Positions 10,626-23,304 of a stretch of DNA of 64,000 nt are shown piece by piece. A program made the translations under genes and the position numbers. Source of the stretch: Silene conica (Eukaryota; Streptophyta; Magnoliopsida; Caryophyllales; Caryophyllaceae); assembly GCA_029255685.2 (NCBI GenBank), contig CM055312.2, forward strand, positions 52,548,202 to 52,612,201. Reading direction: 5' to 3'. The notes beneath the pieces were generated by a model that saw only the letters and a list, made by a program, of their open reading frames with translations, was not told the DNA's origin and did no database searches. The first letter of the stretch is position 1; every line of letters begins with the position of its first letter.

Positions 10626-11838
10626 ATGGAGTAGGCTTCTTTAGAGGTTGTTGTCGGGCAAAAGATGTCATGCAATATGGTTTTTGAAGCAAGTCAAGAC
10701 CCAATTACTATGGTCCAAGCAAGTGCACATCAAAATGAACATTGGATTCCATGGATTTCATGCATTCAACTCATATTTTATGACACAACTTTGGATTCCA
10801 ATACTATTTTATGACACAATATGGGACTTAATGCAATTTCAACAACTCCTTGATTCTCATTTATTTTGGTAATTATACCTACAATTTAAGAGACATTAAG
10901 AGTTGTCCTTTGAAGGCCTATATAAGAAGATGTTGTTGACACTTTTAGGGGGGTGCTTCCATATGCTTTACATACTTTCTCTACCATTTTAATCATTAGA
11001 ATACACAAATAATTTCCAATTTCTAGTTTGTTTTAGTTAGTCATTTTGTATGGAGGGCTAAGTTCTAAATTCTTGGAACAAAAGATTGAAACCTTCTAGC
11101 TATTTTGATTGTAAGACTCTAATCTTTATTTTGTCATTTGAATATCAAGTATTGCTTAGTTTTAATATTTGGTTGTTAATTTTACTTCTAGTTTGATCAC
11201 CTAGTTGTTTTAATTAAAAATCAATTGCTAATTTGGGTAATCGAATCGGATTGTTCATTCACCTAAATATTTTGTAGCAACTATATTTCACCAATTCGTA
11301 TGCCGTTTCATCGTTGCTGATTTATAGAAAGATAATACTTGTATGAATCAAATCGTATCCCGCTTGTGAGTGCGTTCATTCATCTTTGTTAATTCTCATT
11401 GATTTAATCTACGTTGTGATTAAACTTAGACGCTTGGATTAGGTTGTCATATTCGTAAGGGCTTTTTATGTACGCTTTCGTAGTGATTAGCTATACTTAA
11501 GTGAGAATAGAAATTTATGATTTCAATAACAAAGTATTCAAAAACAAAGTAAATCAATAGAGTCAATGATCAATCTTTAGCTTGTTGGTGGAAATCGTTT
11601 GTTCCGAGATTCCTTTTATTATTATTTACATCATTTTTATATTTATTGCATTTTATTTTCGTCTTAGTAGATTAGATCAATCAACACATCAAAACCCCCC
11701 ATTTGGTTACTTAACTTTAGCACACATTTAATCGACAAAAGACCTTCCTTGTGGGATCGACCCCTACTTACACTTGCTATTGGTAGAGTTCGTAGTGGAT
11801 AAAATTATTAATTTGGAGACTCACGACAAGTCTAGCCA
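10626..11838 (+). repeat. Second G LTR, inverted, 5'-truncated
   Basis: This is a plus-orientation copy of the G LTR lacking its first 150 bp or so. It matches the reverse complement of 8330-9542 over exactly the same length (1213 bp); I noticed only one mismatch by eye. It ends TCTAGCCA, the true LTR 3' end, but ACTTCGG follows instead of a primer site, so it is not a 5' LTR of a normal element. It is best read as a solo or partial LTR. Reading frames inside it are mirrored in the other arm and are not genes. Confidence 0.85.
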
Positions 11839-12999
11839 ACTTCGGACTAAGCTTCACGCACTTCCAAACTCTAACCGAATTCTAAAATTTAGGATAACAA
11901 ATTTCCACGCTATGACTCTTCCCAATCAGTCTGGCCGTAGCCGAAATCACTTACATCCTTAGCCCTACGTAGTTCAATTCCATCAAATTCATCCTATGGG
12001 GTACTTCGAAATCCTAAGTTCTCCAAGGTCCTTTGTTACCATAAAACGAACATTCCAGGTAAGGTCTCACTAAGGTAACAACTTCCAAGTCAAGCGAGTC
12101 CATGACTGGTTCTCATGACTATTTCCTCAAAACGATTCGGATCTCACGGTTCCTCGAAGTCCAAAGCAACATTATCCTTTCAATGACTTATTCCCAAAGG
12201 TCTTGGATAACTAATCTCAGATGGTTCCTAAATGACAATTCAATCAAACTCTCAGACTACTCAACTCATGTGATATATCTACTATGCTTGTATCACGGTA
12301 CACAAAATAACCATACTCATATCAACGCGTTTCTGGACTTACATCTCTCAACGAATCATTCATTCTCAAACTGATGATGTATCCTAAATTTTCCTTTAAG
12401 TACCTCATTGGATAAATGCTAAGATCCATTAAGTAACTTAGGATCAACCACTCAGTCAATTCCACAAGTTCTTGTAAGTGTTCCAATGTTCTCACACCGT
12501 TACTAACAACTCTCGTTCCTCAATTTCAAACAGCATTAACTTACCTCATTCACTTATCAGACAGCGTCAGTACTTTAAGCATATTCCTCGAAATCAATCC
12601 TTACTCCAAGTTCCTCTAAATTCTCTAATGGAAATTACAAACTTACAATCATCCATGACTCAGCAAGGTTCTCACATCTAAGTTCCATCGAAAGCCATGT
12701 ATAACAGTCCACCTAGCACAATTATCCCATCGTTCACTTACTCTTCAAATTAGTAACATACAAACACTAAGATCAACAAAACACATTCCATCAGCTCCTT
12801 AGGTTTTTCCTCAAGTAACAACACTCTCTCAATCATGGTCTACAATTGTCCTCAAGAAATTCCCCAAGTCTGTCTATGGTAGGTTACAGCACAAGGTGTT
12901 TCAGGATAAGCAGGCTACTAGGTGAAGTCGAGAGAACACATTGATAGCTCTCAAGGTAGGTCAAGAAGAGTCTAAGGAAATAGACTAAGATCTTAACAG
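11839..12999. other. Unassigned stretch downstream of Gypsy D gag
   Basis: About 1.2 kb with no recognisable protein. By position and the minus orientation of D it probably belongs to the interior of D after gag, but no protease, RT or integrase motif can be read in it. Short plus-strand frames (for example 12102-12374) show no known family features. Confidence 0.4.
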
Positions 13000-14304
13000 C
13001 TACAAGTACAACAACCATAAATAGATGGTAGGCATGAACATACCAGTAGGTGTGTCAGGGTGAACTCCAGTCTCAGCCTGAAGCTGAACAGTTCTAGCTC
13101 CACTGGTCTCAGCTTCTGGGTCAGTAGTAACAACTCTGTCAATAGAGGTATTCCTCTCGGGGCACTCGAAGAAGCGATGCCCGGGCTTCTTGCAGGCATG
13201 GCAAAGGTAAGGGTTACCGTGACAGTCAACTCCGGGATGAAGGGCTTTGCGACACTTGAGACACTTCAGGGGTGCTTCTGTCGAGGGTTCCATGTCTCGA
13301 TCCTGGGAAGTCTCAGGGTCAATAGTGATAGTTCTGTTGATGGCGACATTCCCTACGTGGCACTCGAAAGAGCGATGTCCAAATCCCTCGCAGGTGAAGC
13401 ACTGGTGAGGGTTGCCATGGCAGTCAAGTCCAAGGTGAAGATCCTTGCGGCACTTGAAGCACTTTAGGGGAACGTCCGATGGGAGGTTCATGCTTCGGAC
13501 TTGAGAAGTCTTAGCTCTTTGGGACTTCTTGCTCTTCTGGGGGCGCTTCCTTGCCCCAAGAAGGGAGGAAACAGGAGGACTAAGGGGTCTTCCGCTTCGG
13601 CATACATGCAAAGGCGGTGGAGGAGGAGAGAAGGCTCTAGTTCCTTCACAATAGATCTGGTAAGGGTCCTCCGCTCGTAAGACACCGTAGTAACTCTGGA
13701 AGTATAAAGTCGGGTCACCACTGGCTACACTCCTAGTCTCAGCATTAAGCTTGCTCCGAAACAGATAGGCTTTGTCTTCCTCTCTCTCAACTACCTGTGG
13801 GACAAAGTGGATTAGCTCCTCAAATCGATTGGTGAAGGCTTGAACAGAAAGGGTTCCTTGGCGAAGGTTCAAGAACTCGGTCATCTTATCTTGGCGGATG
13901 TCCCTGTGGTAAAACCTCATGCAAAGAAGAGTCTTGAAACGACACCAAGTGAAAGTAGGGTCACGAGTAGCAGGAGCGCTGATCGTCAACCACCAACTCC
14001 TAGCTTCACGAATCAAGAACTGAGATGCTACTCGGGTCTGATCCTCAGGACGAACACCATAAATCATGAAGTTCCTTTCCATGTCAAAGAACCAAGCGGT
14101 GAGGGTCGCAGCACTGGTCTCTCCGTTGAATGTCGTAGCTGCATTCCTCCACATCTGGGTGATAATCCAAGCCAATCCTCCGGGTTGGTTACTTCCCGAG
14201 GTTTGAAATGAAGAAGAAGGCATAGACGACCTAGCTATGCAATCCTGAAGAGTTTGAATGAGCGCTTGCGTCTCAGCATTCTCATCATTGGTTGGCTCTG
14301 TCAT
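13000..14304 (-). CDS. Gypsy D Gag (fossil)
   Basis: A 434-codon frame encoding a Ty3/Gypsy-type Gag. Residues about 50-200 carry the retrotransposon gag core (WFFDMERNFMIYGV, ARSWWLTI, RFYHRDIRQDKMTEFLNLRQG, SVQAFTNRFEELIHFVP). The C-terminal third has two similar zinc modules, each a CxKCRK-LHxGxDCHGNP stretch followed by a CX2CX4HX4C knuckle (CFTCEGFGHRSFEC and CHACKKPGHRFFEC). Gag would form the particle that packages the RNA. The start lies about 160 bp inside the LTR end, after the initiator-Met primer site. No Pol follows in this window, so as an element D is broken or non-autonomous. The same gag recurs at 57051-57810. Confidence 0.85.
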   Translation of the reverse strand: MTEPTNDENAETQALIQTLQDCIARSSMPSSSFQTSGSNQPGGLAWIITQMWRNAATTFNGETSAATLTAWFFDMERNFMIYGVRPEDQTRVASQFLIREARSWWLTISAPATRDPTFTWCRFKTLLCMRFYHRDIRQDKMTEFLNLRQGTLSVQAFTNRFEELIHFVPQVVEREEDKAYLFRSKLNAETRSVASGDPTLYFQSYYGVLRAEDPYQIYCEGTRAFSPPPPPLHVCRSGRPLSPPVSSLLGARKRPQKSKKSQRAKTSQVRSMNLPSDVPLKCFKCRKDLHLGLDCHGNPHQCFTCEGFGHRSFECHVGNVAINRTITIDPETSQDRDMEPSTEAPLKCLKCRKALHPGVDCHGNPYLCHACKKPGHRFFECPERNTSIDRVVTTDPEAETSGARTVQLQAETGVHPDTPTGMFMPTIYLWLLYL

Positions 14305-14461
14305 TCTTCAATCATAAGAGAATAAACTGTTAGACGTATCCCTAACAAGGCACAAACAGACTACAATATAAGTCCTTAAATCTACCCCATCTCTCATTCA
14401 TTATTTGTCTATTTGGTCAAGTTAAGGTTGGGGGTCACATGAGTGCGTCAGGAGCAATAAT

Positions 14462-14473
14462 GCTCTGATACCA
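14462..14473 (-). other. Initiator-Met primer-binding site of Gypsy D
   Basis: The minus strand reads TGGTATCAGAGC, complementary to the 3' end of initiator tRNA-Met. It sits 2 bp from the LTR end. The same site is present in copy D2 at 57968-57979. Confidence 0.85.
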
Positions 14474-14475
14474 AC

Positions 14476-14862
14476 GGTAAAACCCCTCGCGAGAGCGGAA
14501 ATATAAAACACACAAAGTACTAAAAATGCAGCGGAATTTAAACTTTTTAAACATAACATCATGCGAGGTGAATTAAAACTGAAACTGGAAACTGAAACTG
14601 ATATAAACAAAATAGATAAGTATAACAGTCCTAAGTACGGAAACCAAATGTATACAAAGCCTGGGATGGAACATCCCTACAGGCACCAAAACATGAACTG
14701 TATCAAAAACTAAGAGTCTAGCTAATCGGTGAAGTGTAAGTCATATGATGAAAGGATCATCACTCGCTAGCTATCAAGTGAACCTCGTCCAACCTGCATG
14801 TACCTACATACATGAAAACATGAATGCCACAATTAGTGGGGAGTGACTAGAGTTCTCCTAGC
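14476..14862 (-). repeat. Gypsy D LTR, inner segment
   Basis: The end of the LTR next to the primer site. It contains the GTAAAACCCCTCGCGAGAGCGG border also found at 57982. It stops at TCCTAGC, where Copia E begins; the uninterrupted sequence (TCCTAGCCACCTTTTGTAACG) is seen near 58366 in copy D2. Confidence 0.85.
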
Positions 14863-16024
14863 TGTTGGAGTAAGTGTCCTCGACAATAATGTGATCACGT
14901 CAATTATATATTAAATTGACAAATCTCTATAAAAGAATATTCATGGGATGATTCTTTATCATAAGTCAACTAGTCAACATTAATCGGTAATGATCGGCTT
15001 GCTAGGGTTTGACATTACTGTCGTAATGACGATGGTGACCAGTTGATCCCTTTAGGTCACACCTTTAGGACAAATCTCTCAATAATAAATGAAATAACTG
15101 TATATGATACGAGTTAGTTCAATTCTAGATTATGAATAAAATAAGGAGATAATTTAAAATAGGATTATAAATTGTTTTAGTGATTGAAATGTCATCACTA
15201 TCATTTATATGTTTATGAAACGTAAAGTTTGTTGAATGAATTATTTAAAGCTACAATTGTTGTAGTAACTAAATATATTATAAGTAATTAGTTAATTACT
15301 TATAACTACTTATAATTTACGATAAAGAGTTTAAATGTTAAACTACAAACTACGTAAATTATGTTATTCTAACTAATGTTCGTATGGGTCCATTGTGTGA
15401 CATGGACCGTGTGATCTCACACACACAAACAAACATACACATTTTATTATAGGAACATTAGAAAGACAAGAGAATAAATGTGAAGGCAAGCATGGGAAAC
15501 ATTGGATGATGTAGAGGTGCCAACCATTGGGCACTCTACCCATGGCTCACGGCCGAACCAAATGAGAGAGCAAAAGAGGGTTTTGTTCTTTGGTTCTATA
15601 CACTATCTCATTCATTCATACCACACTTAGGGTTTTGGTTGTTTAGAGAGAACAAAAGAAAGAAAATAAAATTCGTATTTTCTAACGCTAAAAACCGTGT
15701 GCATCCTTACACTATCTAGAGATTTTGTGTGTTGATTCTAGCACAATAACATACAAATAGTTGAGAGTAGTGTGTCTTGGTGTTCATCTTTTGGAGGCCA
15801 TCATCCCTTTGAAGGTTCAAGGAGGATGATCCGTGTGAATAAGCTCAAGAACAAGTGAAGTAGGTGACTTCATTTGTGCCCTATACTTGCCGAGAATAAC
15901 AATGTAAGGGAGCTCATTTTTCCTCCTTAATCTCGACATAATCACTAGTTAAGCATGCATAAGATCAACTTATTATAAGATAATATATATATTAGTATGA
16001 CTAAGTAGGTACTAGAACCTAACA
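14863..16024 (+). repeat. 5' LTR of Copia E
   Basis: Begins TGTTGGAGTAAGTG and ends CTAGAACCTAACA. It is followed after two bases by the initiator-Met primer site TGGTATCAGAG. The length equals that of the 3' LTR. Confidence 0.93.
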
Positions 16025-17817
16025 ATTGGTATCAGAGTTTTGTTGTTGCATGCTTAATCGGTTTATAGTTTTTCCGAGTTTTTGAGACTTAAAACAAAAC
16101 TAATATTTATAGACTCATATGTATATCACTCGACATTTTGGCATGTAAATTAAATCTGGTCCTAAAATGTTTTTTTTGGGTTATATTGATAAATTATGAG
16201 ATTTAATATATTGTTCATAATATAGATTTTAATCGTTTAATATGAATTTTTATGATAAAATCGAGTTAAATGATTAAAATAGAAAGAAAATGTTTCTAGC
16301 CTTGTAATTTTCACACGACCTCACATGCTTATTTTACTTAATGTATGTAAAATTTGGTACAATATGATTTTGTATAGCATGTTTTACGATTTTATTGTTA
16401 AAACTGTATTAAGAGGTAATTTTGGCCATAAATATATGATATTTCGAGTTAAATTTCGAATAAAATGACCAAATTCTTTACATTATAAATATTAAAGTAA
16501 TATTTTCAGAATGTTAGTGAAAATAAAATCCAAAATTTTCGAAATTTTATATTTGTTTGGATTTAATTCGTAAATGTTATGGATTTTGGCATTATGAACA
16601 ATATTAATATAATTAAAGTGTTAATTATTATCAAAAGTATTTATGACTAATTTTGAATCCTAAAATGTGTTAGGATATTATTTAGAACATAAGTTGTTTA
16701 TGTTTTAATTTATGCATTTTAAAAGAGTTAAAAATGCTAAAATCTCATAAAACCAGGTTAATTTCGACATAATAAGTTATTAGGGCAATTTGGCATTAAA
16801 ATGAACATATTCATAACATATATATTGCTGCGTTTTTCTTATGAATGTCATATTATATTGCATTATTTTGAATCTTGTAATTATTCTAGTATGGCCTTAG
16901 TTTTTAAATTGGTATTTCCCGTAATGTAAGGGGTTACCGATTCGGTTGTAATTTTGTGATCTCGTATCACCCAATTGTAATTTATTTCTATTTTATAATG
17001 TATAAAGTAGACTAGAAAAGTTGTAATTCTTGTAATTTCCGGAGAACCTTGAAGACGGTGTCATTCGGAAAGGAGTTCCAATCAAGACGGTGTTTGCCTC
17101 GATTTGCGTGCCTCGTCAAGTTCAAGGGGCCAAAGGAGTTGGTTTCCGAATTTGTACTCTTGTTATTTCTTTTCTAGGATAAGGCCATACTTGGAATTTA
17201 TCGTTTGCTTTATTTTGTTTTAATATGTTGCATGCATAGCCAAATCGCCATTAACATGTCATGCATATCGAGTATCGGGTCTTCAACGTATCATTTTATT
17301 ATCGATAATTCACCTAATTAGTTCACTTAAAAGGAGATAGATAATAATTGATAAGATCTCTTACGTTTAAAATATTGAGAATTAGCCTTACCAAAAAGTA
17401 TGGACCCATGAATCCCTTCTTCACAAACATGTAGGCTCGGCTAAACCGGGGTACTAAAATTGTCACGTTGGGTAAGTGGGGTAATGAGGATTACACCTTG
17501 AAATTTGGTCGATCTCAACGAAAGTATTCGTAACCGTAGTTGCAATAAGTTCGGGCTAAAGATAATTTTAAGAAAATTGTCGACCGAGAGTTCTAAGAGT
17601 AGAACCGATTAAAGGGTTAATCCACCAAATTATACCAATACGGGTTGAATCGGCTACACCGTGCCCTGATTAGTATGGGTTTGGGTCTCGGGTTTATTTA
17701 CTTAATTGTGTAAGAGATCGTTAAGTAAATACTTAACTTGTTGAAAATGTTTAACAAGTATTAAAATGATGAACGTTAATTTTCCTTCGTTTCCGTTTTT
17801 GTAGTTATTTTATCGCA
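16025..17817 (+). other. Leader of Copia E
   Basis: An untranslated, AT-rich leader of about 1.8 kb follows the primer site. No reading frame of note is present before the ATG at 17818. In this lineage the leader carries packaging signals, which cannot be identified by eye here. Confidence 0.7.
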
Positions 17818-20800
17818 ATGGATTCATTCAACCCTATCACTATTGATTCTTGTCACAATGTTTTCGACGATATTTGCAACCAAAACAACATTGATACTAC
17901 TAGAGAAGTTCATTTCGGAACGGGTCCGGATGGCAGTGTTAACTTTATTACTTCTTTCCCACCTCCCAAAAGGGGACCACTTCTTGACACGGCTTATATA
18001 GATGAGCTAAATGAAGAATTGGATGCCTTGTACTTGAAAGAAAGGGCTTATGATGAAGCCAGTGGGAGTTCTAGCAAGAAATGTCTTGCAAAGAATAAGA
18101 AGAAGAAGAGAAAGTTAGAGAAAGGGCGATGCCACTATTGTAGTGTCATGGGCCATTGGAGGAGGAATTGCCCCAAGTACTTACGTCATATCCAAGAAGG
18201 TCTTGTGATTCCGTTAGGTAATTCCAAATCTGAAATTTTTGTTATTGACATAAATTTTACATCCAACACATCATGGGTATTGGATACCGGATGTGGTTCT
18301 CACCTTTGTAATCGTTTGCAGGGTTTAAGAGAAGTGGAGAAAGTGGACAAGGGTGATATGGATCTCCGACTTGGAAATGGAGCTCGGGTAGCGGCCACTT
18401 CAAAAGGAACTTGCACTCTTGCCTTGACGAGTGGATATGAGCTAAAACTTAATAATTGTTATTTTGTACCGTCTCTTTCCAAAAACATTATTTCTGTTGC
18501 AATGTTAGACATTGAGGGATATAATTTTTCCATTAAAGACAATTGTTGTGTAATTTCTAAGAATGACATGGTAGTTGGCCGTGCCAATTCAATTAATGGA
18601 ATCTATGTTTTGGAAACTTCCGACTCGTCTAATAATGTCTACAACGTTAATAACAAAAGGATTAAAACAAGTGATACAAATGAATCATATGTTTGGCATT
18701 GTCGACTTGGTCACATAAATGAGAATCGCAGTAAAAGATTGGTAAAGACCAACATAATTAAACCATTCGAATATGAATCTTATGGTACATGCGAAGCTTG
18801 CCTTCTAGGAAAGATGACTCGTAACCCCTTTAGTGGTAAAGGGATACGAGCCAGTGAGTTATTGGGACTAATACATACGGATGTTTGCGGACCACTAGCA
18901 ATCACCGCTAGAGGCAATTATGACTATTTCATCACCTTCACCGATGATTTAAGTAGGTATGGGTATATCTACTTAATGAAGTATAAGAGTGAAGCTTTTA
19001 CGAAATTTAAAGAATTTCAGAACTAAGTAGAGAACCAACTCGACAGGAAGATTAAAACATTACGATCCGATCGTGGTGGAGAATATCTTAGTAATGAATT
19101 TGATTCACATCTAAAGGAGTGTGGCATTGTGTCACAACTTTCACCTCCAGGAACACCACAACTTAATGGTGTGGCAGAGAGGAGGAATCGAACCTTATTG
19201 GATATGGTCCGATCAATGATGAGCCAAACTGATTTACCTAATTCATTTTGGGGATTTGCGATCCTCACAGCCATCAAATCGTTGAACAATAGTCCAACGA
19301 AAGCGACCGATAAGACTCTATATGAGATGTGGAAAGGAAAATTTCCTAACTTATCCTATATGAAGATATGGGGGTGCGATGCTTATGTCAAATATAAAAA
19401 CGATGACAAACTCGCACCAAGATCCGAAAAATGCATATTTGTTGGTTATCCAACCACCTCACGTGGCTACCACTTCTTCAAACCTCATGAAAACAAAGTG
19501 TTTGTGTCTTCTGAGGCTGTCTTCTTAGAAAAAGGAGTTTATTTCTAAGAGACAGAGTGGGAGAAATTTTGAACTTAATGAAGTTCGAGAAGTTCAAGAG
19601 CCACAAACTGAAGCTGAGACAGATGAAGATGTTCCTTCTTCATCCACTTCGGTACCTATTCCACCCAGGAGGTCGAGTAGGGTCCCACATCAACCTGATA
19701 GGTATGTTGGACTAATTGAGGAAGATGGTAGCCTAGACGTATTACTTTTGGAAAGTGATGAGCCTACCACTTACAAAGCTGCAATCTCTAGTCCCGACTC
19801 CGCCAAATGGCAAGAGGCCATGGTATCCGAGATGGATTCTATGCATCAAAACCAGGTATGGGACTTGGTAGACTGGACTAAGGAGATGAGACCTCTCCAA
19901 TGCAAGTGGATCTTCAAGGTGAAGAATGGCATAGAAGGGCATGATGATGTCTATAAAGCTAGGCTAGTAGCTAAGGGGTTTTCCCAAGTTCAAGGTCTTC
20001 ATTATGATGAAACCTTCGCTCCGGTAGCTATGCTTAGATCCATTAGAATAATGTTAGCGATTGCCGCATTTCATGATTATGAAGTGTGGCAAATGGACTT
20101 CAAAACCGCCTTCTTAAATGGGCATTTAAAGGAGGATGTGTATATGATACAACCTGAGGGTTTTGAAGATCCTAAAGATCCTAACAAGGTATGCAAGCTT
20201 AAGAGATCCATCTATGGTCTTAAGCAAGCATCGAGGAGTTGGAATCATCGCTTCAATGAAGTCATAAAAGAAAATGGTTTCACTCGAAGTGTTGAGGAAC
20301 CTTGTCTATATATGAAATTCAGTGGGAGCAATGTTGTATTCCTAATCTTGTATGTGGATGACATACTACTTATTGGAAATGATGTTCCAATGCTTTCATT
20401 AGTGAAAGGATGGTTAGGTAACCATTTTCAGATGAAAGATCTAGGAAATGCACAATGCATATTAGGTATCCGGATCTATAGAGATAGATCCAAGAGGATA
20501 TTAGCACTAAGTCAAGAACCTTATATCGATAAGATTCTTCAACGGTTCAGCATGGGAAATTCCAAGAGAGGGTTTATCCCCATGGGAAGTGGCATTATAT
20601 TGAGGAAGTCTCAATCTCCCACAGAGCCCAAGGATGTTGAACGCATGAAAATGATCCCTTATGCTTCCGCCGTGGGATCTATCATGTACGCCATGATATG
20701 CACTCGTCCTGATGTCTCGTATGCTTTGAGCATGACTAGTAGATATCAAGCAAATCCAGGTGAAAGTCACTGGATTGCAGTCAAGAACATCCTTAAGTAC

Positions 20801-21340
20801 TTGAGAAGAACTAAGGATTCATACTTAGTGTTTGGAGGGGAAGAAGATTTGTGTGTAAAGGGTTACACAGATGCAAGCTTCCAAACAGATAAAGACGATT
20901 TTAAATCCCAGGCTGGATTTGTCTTTATCTTGAATGGTGGTGCCATTAGTTGGAAGAGCTTCAAAGAACCAGTCGTTGCGGATTCTACAACGGAAGCAGA
21001 GTACATTGCAGCATCAGAAGCTGCTAAGGAGGCAGTATGGATAAGGCAATTTATCGAGGGACTAAGGGTAGTTCCAAATGCTGAAGATCCTATCACCCTG
21101 TACTGTGATAACAGTGGTGCTGTCTTTCAGGCTAAGGAGCTGAAGTCTAGTAATAAATCTAGGCATGTACCAGCAAGAAAATATCATGTAATTCGGGATT
21201 TCATTGATAGGAAGGAAATAGCGATATGTAAGGTTGGGACAGACGATAATGTGGCTGATCCTTTAACCAAACCCTTGTCGCAAGCTAAGCATGATTCTCA
21301 TCCACGCTATATGGGTCTTAAGAGTTTTCCCAATGTGTAA
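17818..21340 (+). CDS. Copia E Gag-Pol coding region (fossil)
   Basis: Coding region of a Copia polyprotein in the order zinc knuckle (CHYCSVMGHWRRNC), aspartic protease (WVLDTGCGSHLC), integrase (WHCRLGHIN, HTDVCGP, LNGVAERRNR), reverse transcriptase (MDFKTAFLNG, YVDDILLIG) and RNase H (GYTDASFQTD, YCDNSGAVFQAK). It ends with GLKSFPNV. The sequence is similar to the B and C polyproteins throughout but differs at many residues, and the gag part visible here is short compared with theirs. The region is broken, with about three breaks, so no functional polyprotein is expected. Confidence 0.88.
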
Positions 21341-22137
21341 CCGATTATACGATATGAAATGAAAAATGTTATTTTTACGTTCATATAAGATAATCTCGTT
21401 CATCATTTAAAGTTTTATACAACTTGTTTATTTTATACATACTTTGTTAAATCCAAACAGGATTGTAAGACAATTGCTGAACCCTGTAGAAGTGAACTGG
21501 AATAACTTAGTATTGCCCCTAGTCACTTATATGAGGTGACGTCTCGAAGTGACTAGATTATGATGCGATTGATGGTGAGTTCTGACACCATAGAGTCATA
21601 AGGGATGACTAGTCGATCATATAGACAAACTGTAAGGTACACTTGTGTCGGGCAGTGACCGCTTATAGAGTTCTTTAGAATTCAATGGAGCCTGGTCGTG
21701 GCAAGAGCTGCTATATATATTCTTATGAGTCGATTCTTTGACTAGAGACTGGTTGCTCTAGAGGTGACATTATTCAGAATGACTTTAATTTATATCCTAC
21801 AATCTTCCGTAAAAGGGGGTCAAATGGATATATTTTGGGTCACAATGGATGATGTTGACCAAGGAGGACAGTTGGAAAGGAATTGTTCTGCCCCTTGTCA
21901 GGGTTATCTTAAATCTCAAGGCCACTCGAGGAGTAGTGAACTGGAAATGCGTGGCCACGCTCGGAGACTATCTATGGTAGATAATTCCTGTCCAACAGTT
22001 ACGCTCCATATCGAGAAAAACCACTATTGATTTGATCACGTGTAAGTACGACCTGTAAGACACCTTGCATTGAGTGGGAGATGATGTAATAGAACAAGAG
22101 AATCGGTGATCCACACTTGTGAGGACAAGTGGGAGAT
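21341..22137 (+). other. 3' untranslated part of Copia E with PPT
   Basis: About 0.8 kb between the Pol stop and the 3' LTR. It ends in the purine-rich GAGGACAAGTGGGAGAT directly before TGTTGGAG. The short frame at 21764-22030 is not supported as a gene. Confidence 0.8.
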
Positions 22138-23299
22138 TGTTGGAGTAAGTGTCCTCGACAATAATGTGATCACGTCAATTATATATTAAAATGACAAATC
22201 TCTATAAAAGAATATTCATGGGATGATTCTTTATCATAAGTCAACTGGTCAACATTAATCGGTAATGATTGGCTTGCCAGGGTTTGACATTACTGTCGTA
22301 ATTACGGTGGTGACAAGTTGATCCCTTTAGGTCACACCTTTAGGACAACTCTCTCAATAATAAATGAAATAACTGTATATGATACGAGTTAGTTCAATTC
22401 TAGATTATGAATAAAATAAGGAGATAATTTATAATAGGATTATAAATTATTTTAGTGATTGAAATGTCATCACTATCATTTATATGTTTATGAAACGTAA
22501 AGTTTGTTGAATGAATTATTTAAAGCTACAATTGTTGTAGTAACTAAATATATTATAAGTAATTAGTTAATTACTTATAACTACTTATAATTTACGATAA
22601 AGAGTTTAAATGTTAAACTACAAACTACGTAAATTACGTTATTCTAACTAATGTTCGTATGGGTCCATTGTGTGACATGGACCGTGTGATCTCACACACA
22701 CAAACAAACATACACATTTTATTATAGGAACATTAGAAAGACAAGAGAATAAATGTGAAGGCAAGCATGGGAAACATTGGATGATGTAGAGGTGCCAACC
22801 ATTGGGCACTCTACCCATGGCTCACGGCCGAACCAAATGAGAGAGCAAAAGAAGGTTTTGTTCTTTGCTTCTATACACTATCTCATTCATTCATACCACA
22901 CTTAGGGTTTTGGTTGTTTAAAGGGAACAAAAGAAAGAAAATAAAATTCATATTTTCTAACCCTAAAAACCGTGTGCCTCCTTACACTATCTAGAGATTT
23001 TGTGTGTTGATTCTAGCACAATAACATACAAATAGTTGAGAGTAGTGTGTCTTGGTGTTCATCTTTTGGAGGCCATCATCCCTTTGAAGGTTCAAGGAGG
23101 ATCATCCGTGTGAATAAGCTCAAGAACAAGTGAAGTAGGTGACTTCATTTGTGCCCTATACTTGCCGAGAATAACAATGTAAGGGAGCTCATTTTTCCTC
23201 CTTAATCTCGACATAATCACTAGTTAAGAATGCATAAGATCAACTTATTATAAGATAATATATATATTGGTATGACTAAGTAGGTACTAGAACCTAACA
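22138..23299 (+). repeat. 3' LTR of Copia E
   Basis: Matches the 5' LTR over its whole 1162 bp, with about 21 substitutions by eye and no length difference. It is followed by the target duplication CTAGC and then by the continuing Gypsy D LTR. Confidence 0.93.
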
Positions 23300-23304
23300 C
23301 TAGC

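Larger units (their letters stand above)
14863..23299 (+). mobile_element. Copia element E, complete with LTRs
   Basis: Plus-strand Ty1/Copia element, 8437 bp, inserted in the LTR of Gypsy D. LTRs are 14863-16024 and 22138-23299, both 1162 bp. The target duplication CTAGC is at 14858-14862 and 23300-23304, and the empty site is preserved at about 58367 in D2. A primer site (TGGTATCAGAG) starts at 16027 and a polypurine tract (GACAAGTGGGAGAT) ends at 22137. By eye the LTRs differ at about 21 of 1162 positions (1.8%), suggesting an age of roughly one million years with usual plant rates. The coding region is broken, with about three breaks. It is related to A, B, C and F but clearly a different family. 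Confidence 0.93.

Noticed and set aside
12102-12681. Two plus-strand frames of 90 and 67 codons downstream of Gypsy gag
   Set aside because: No known motifs, no supporting splice or start context, and the region is probably the non-coding interior of D.
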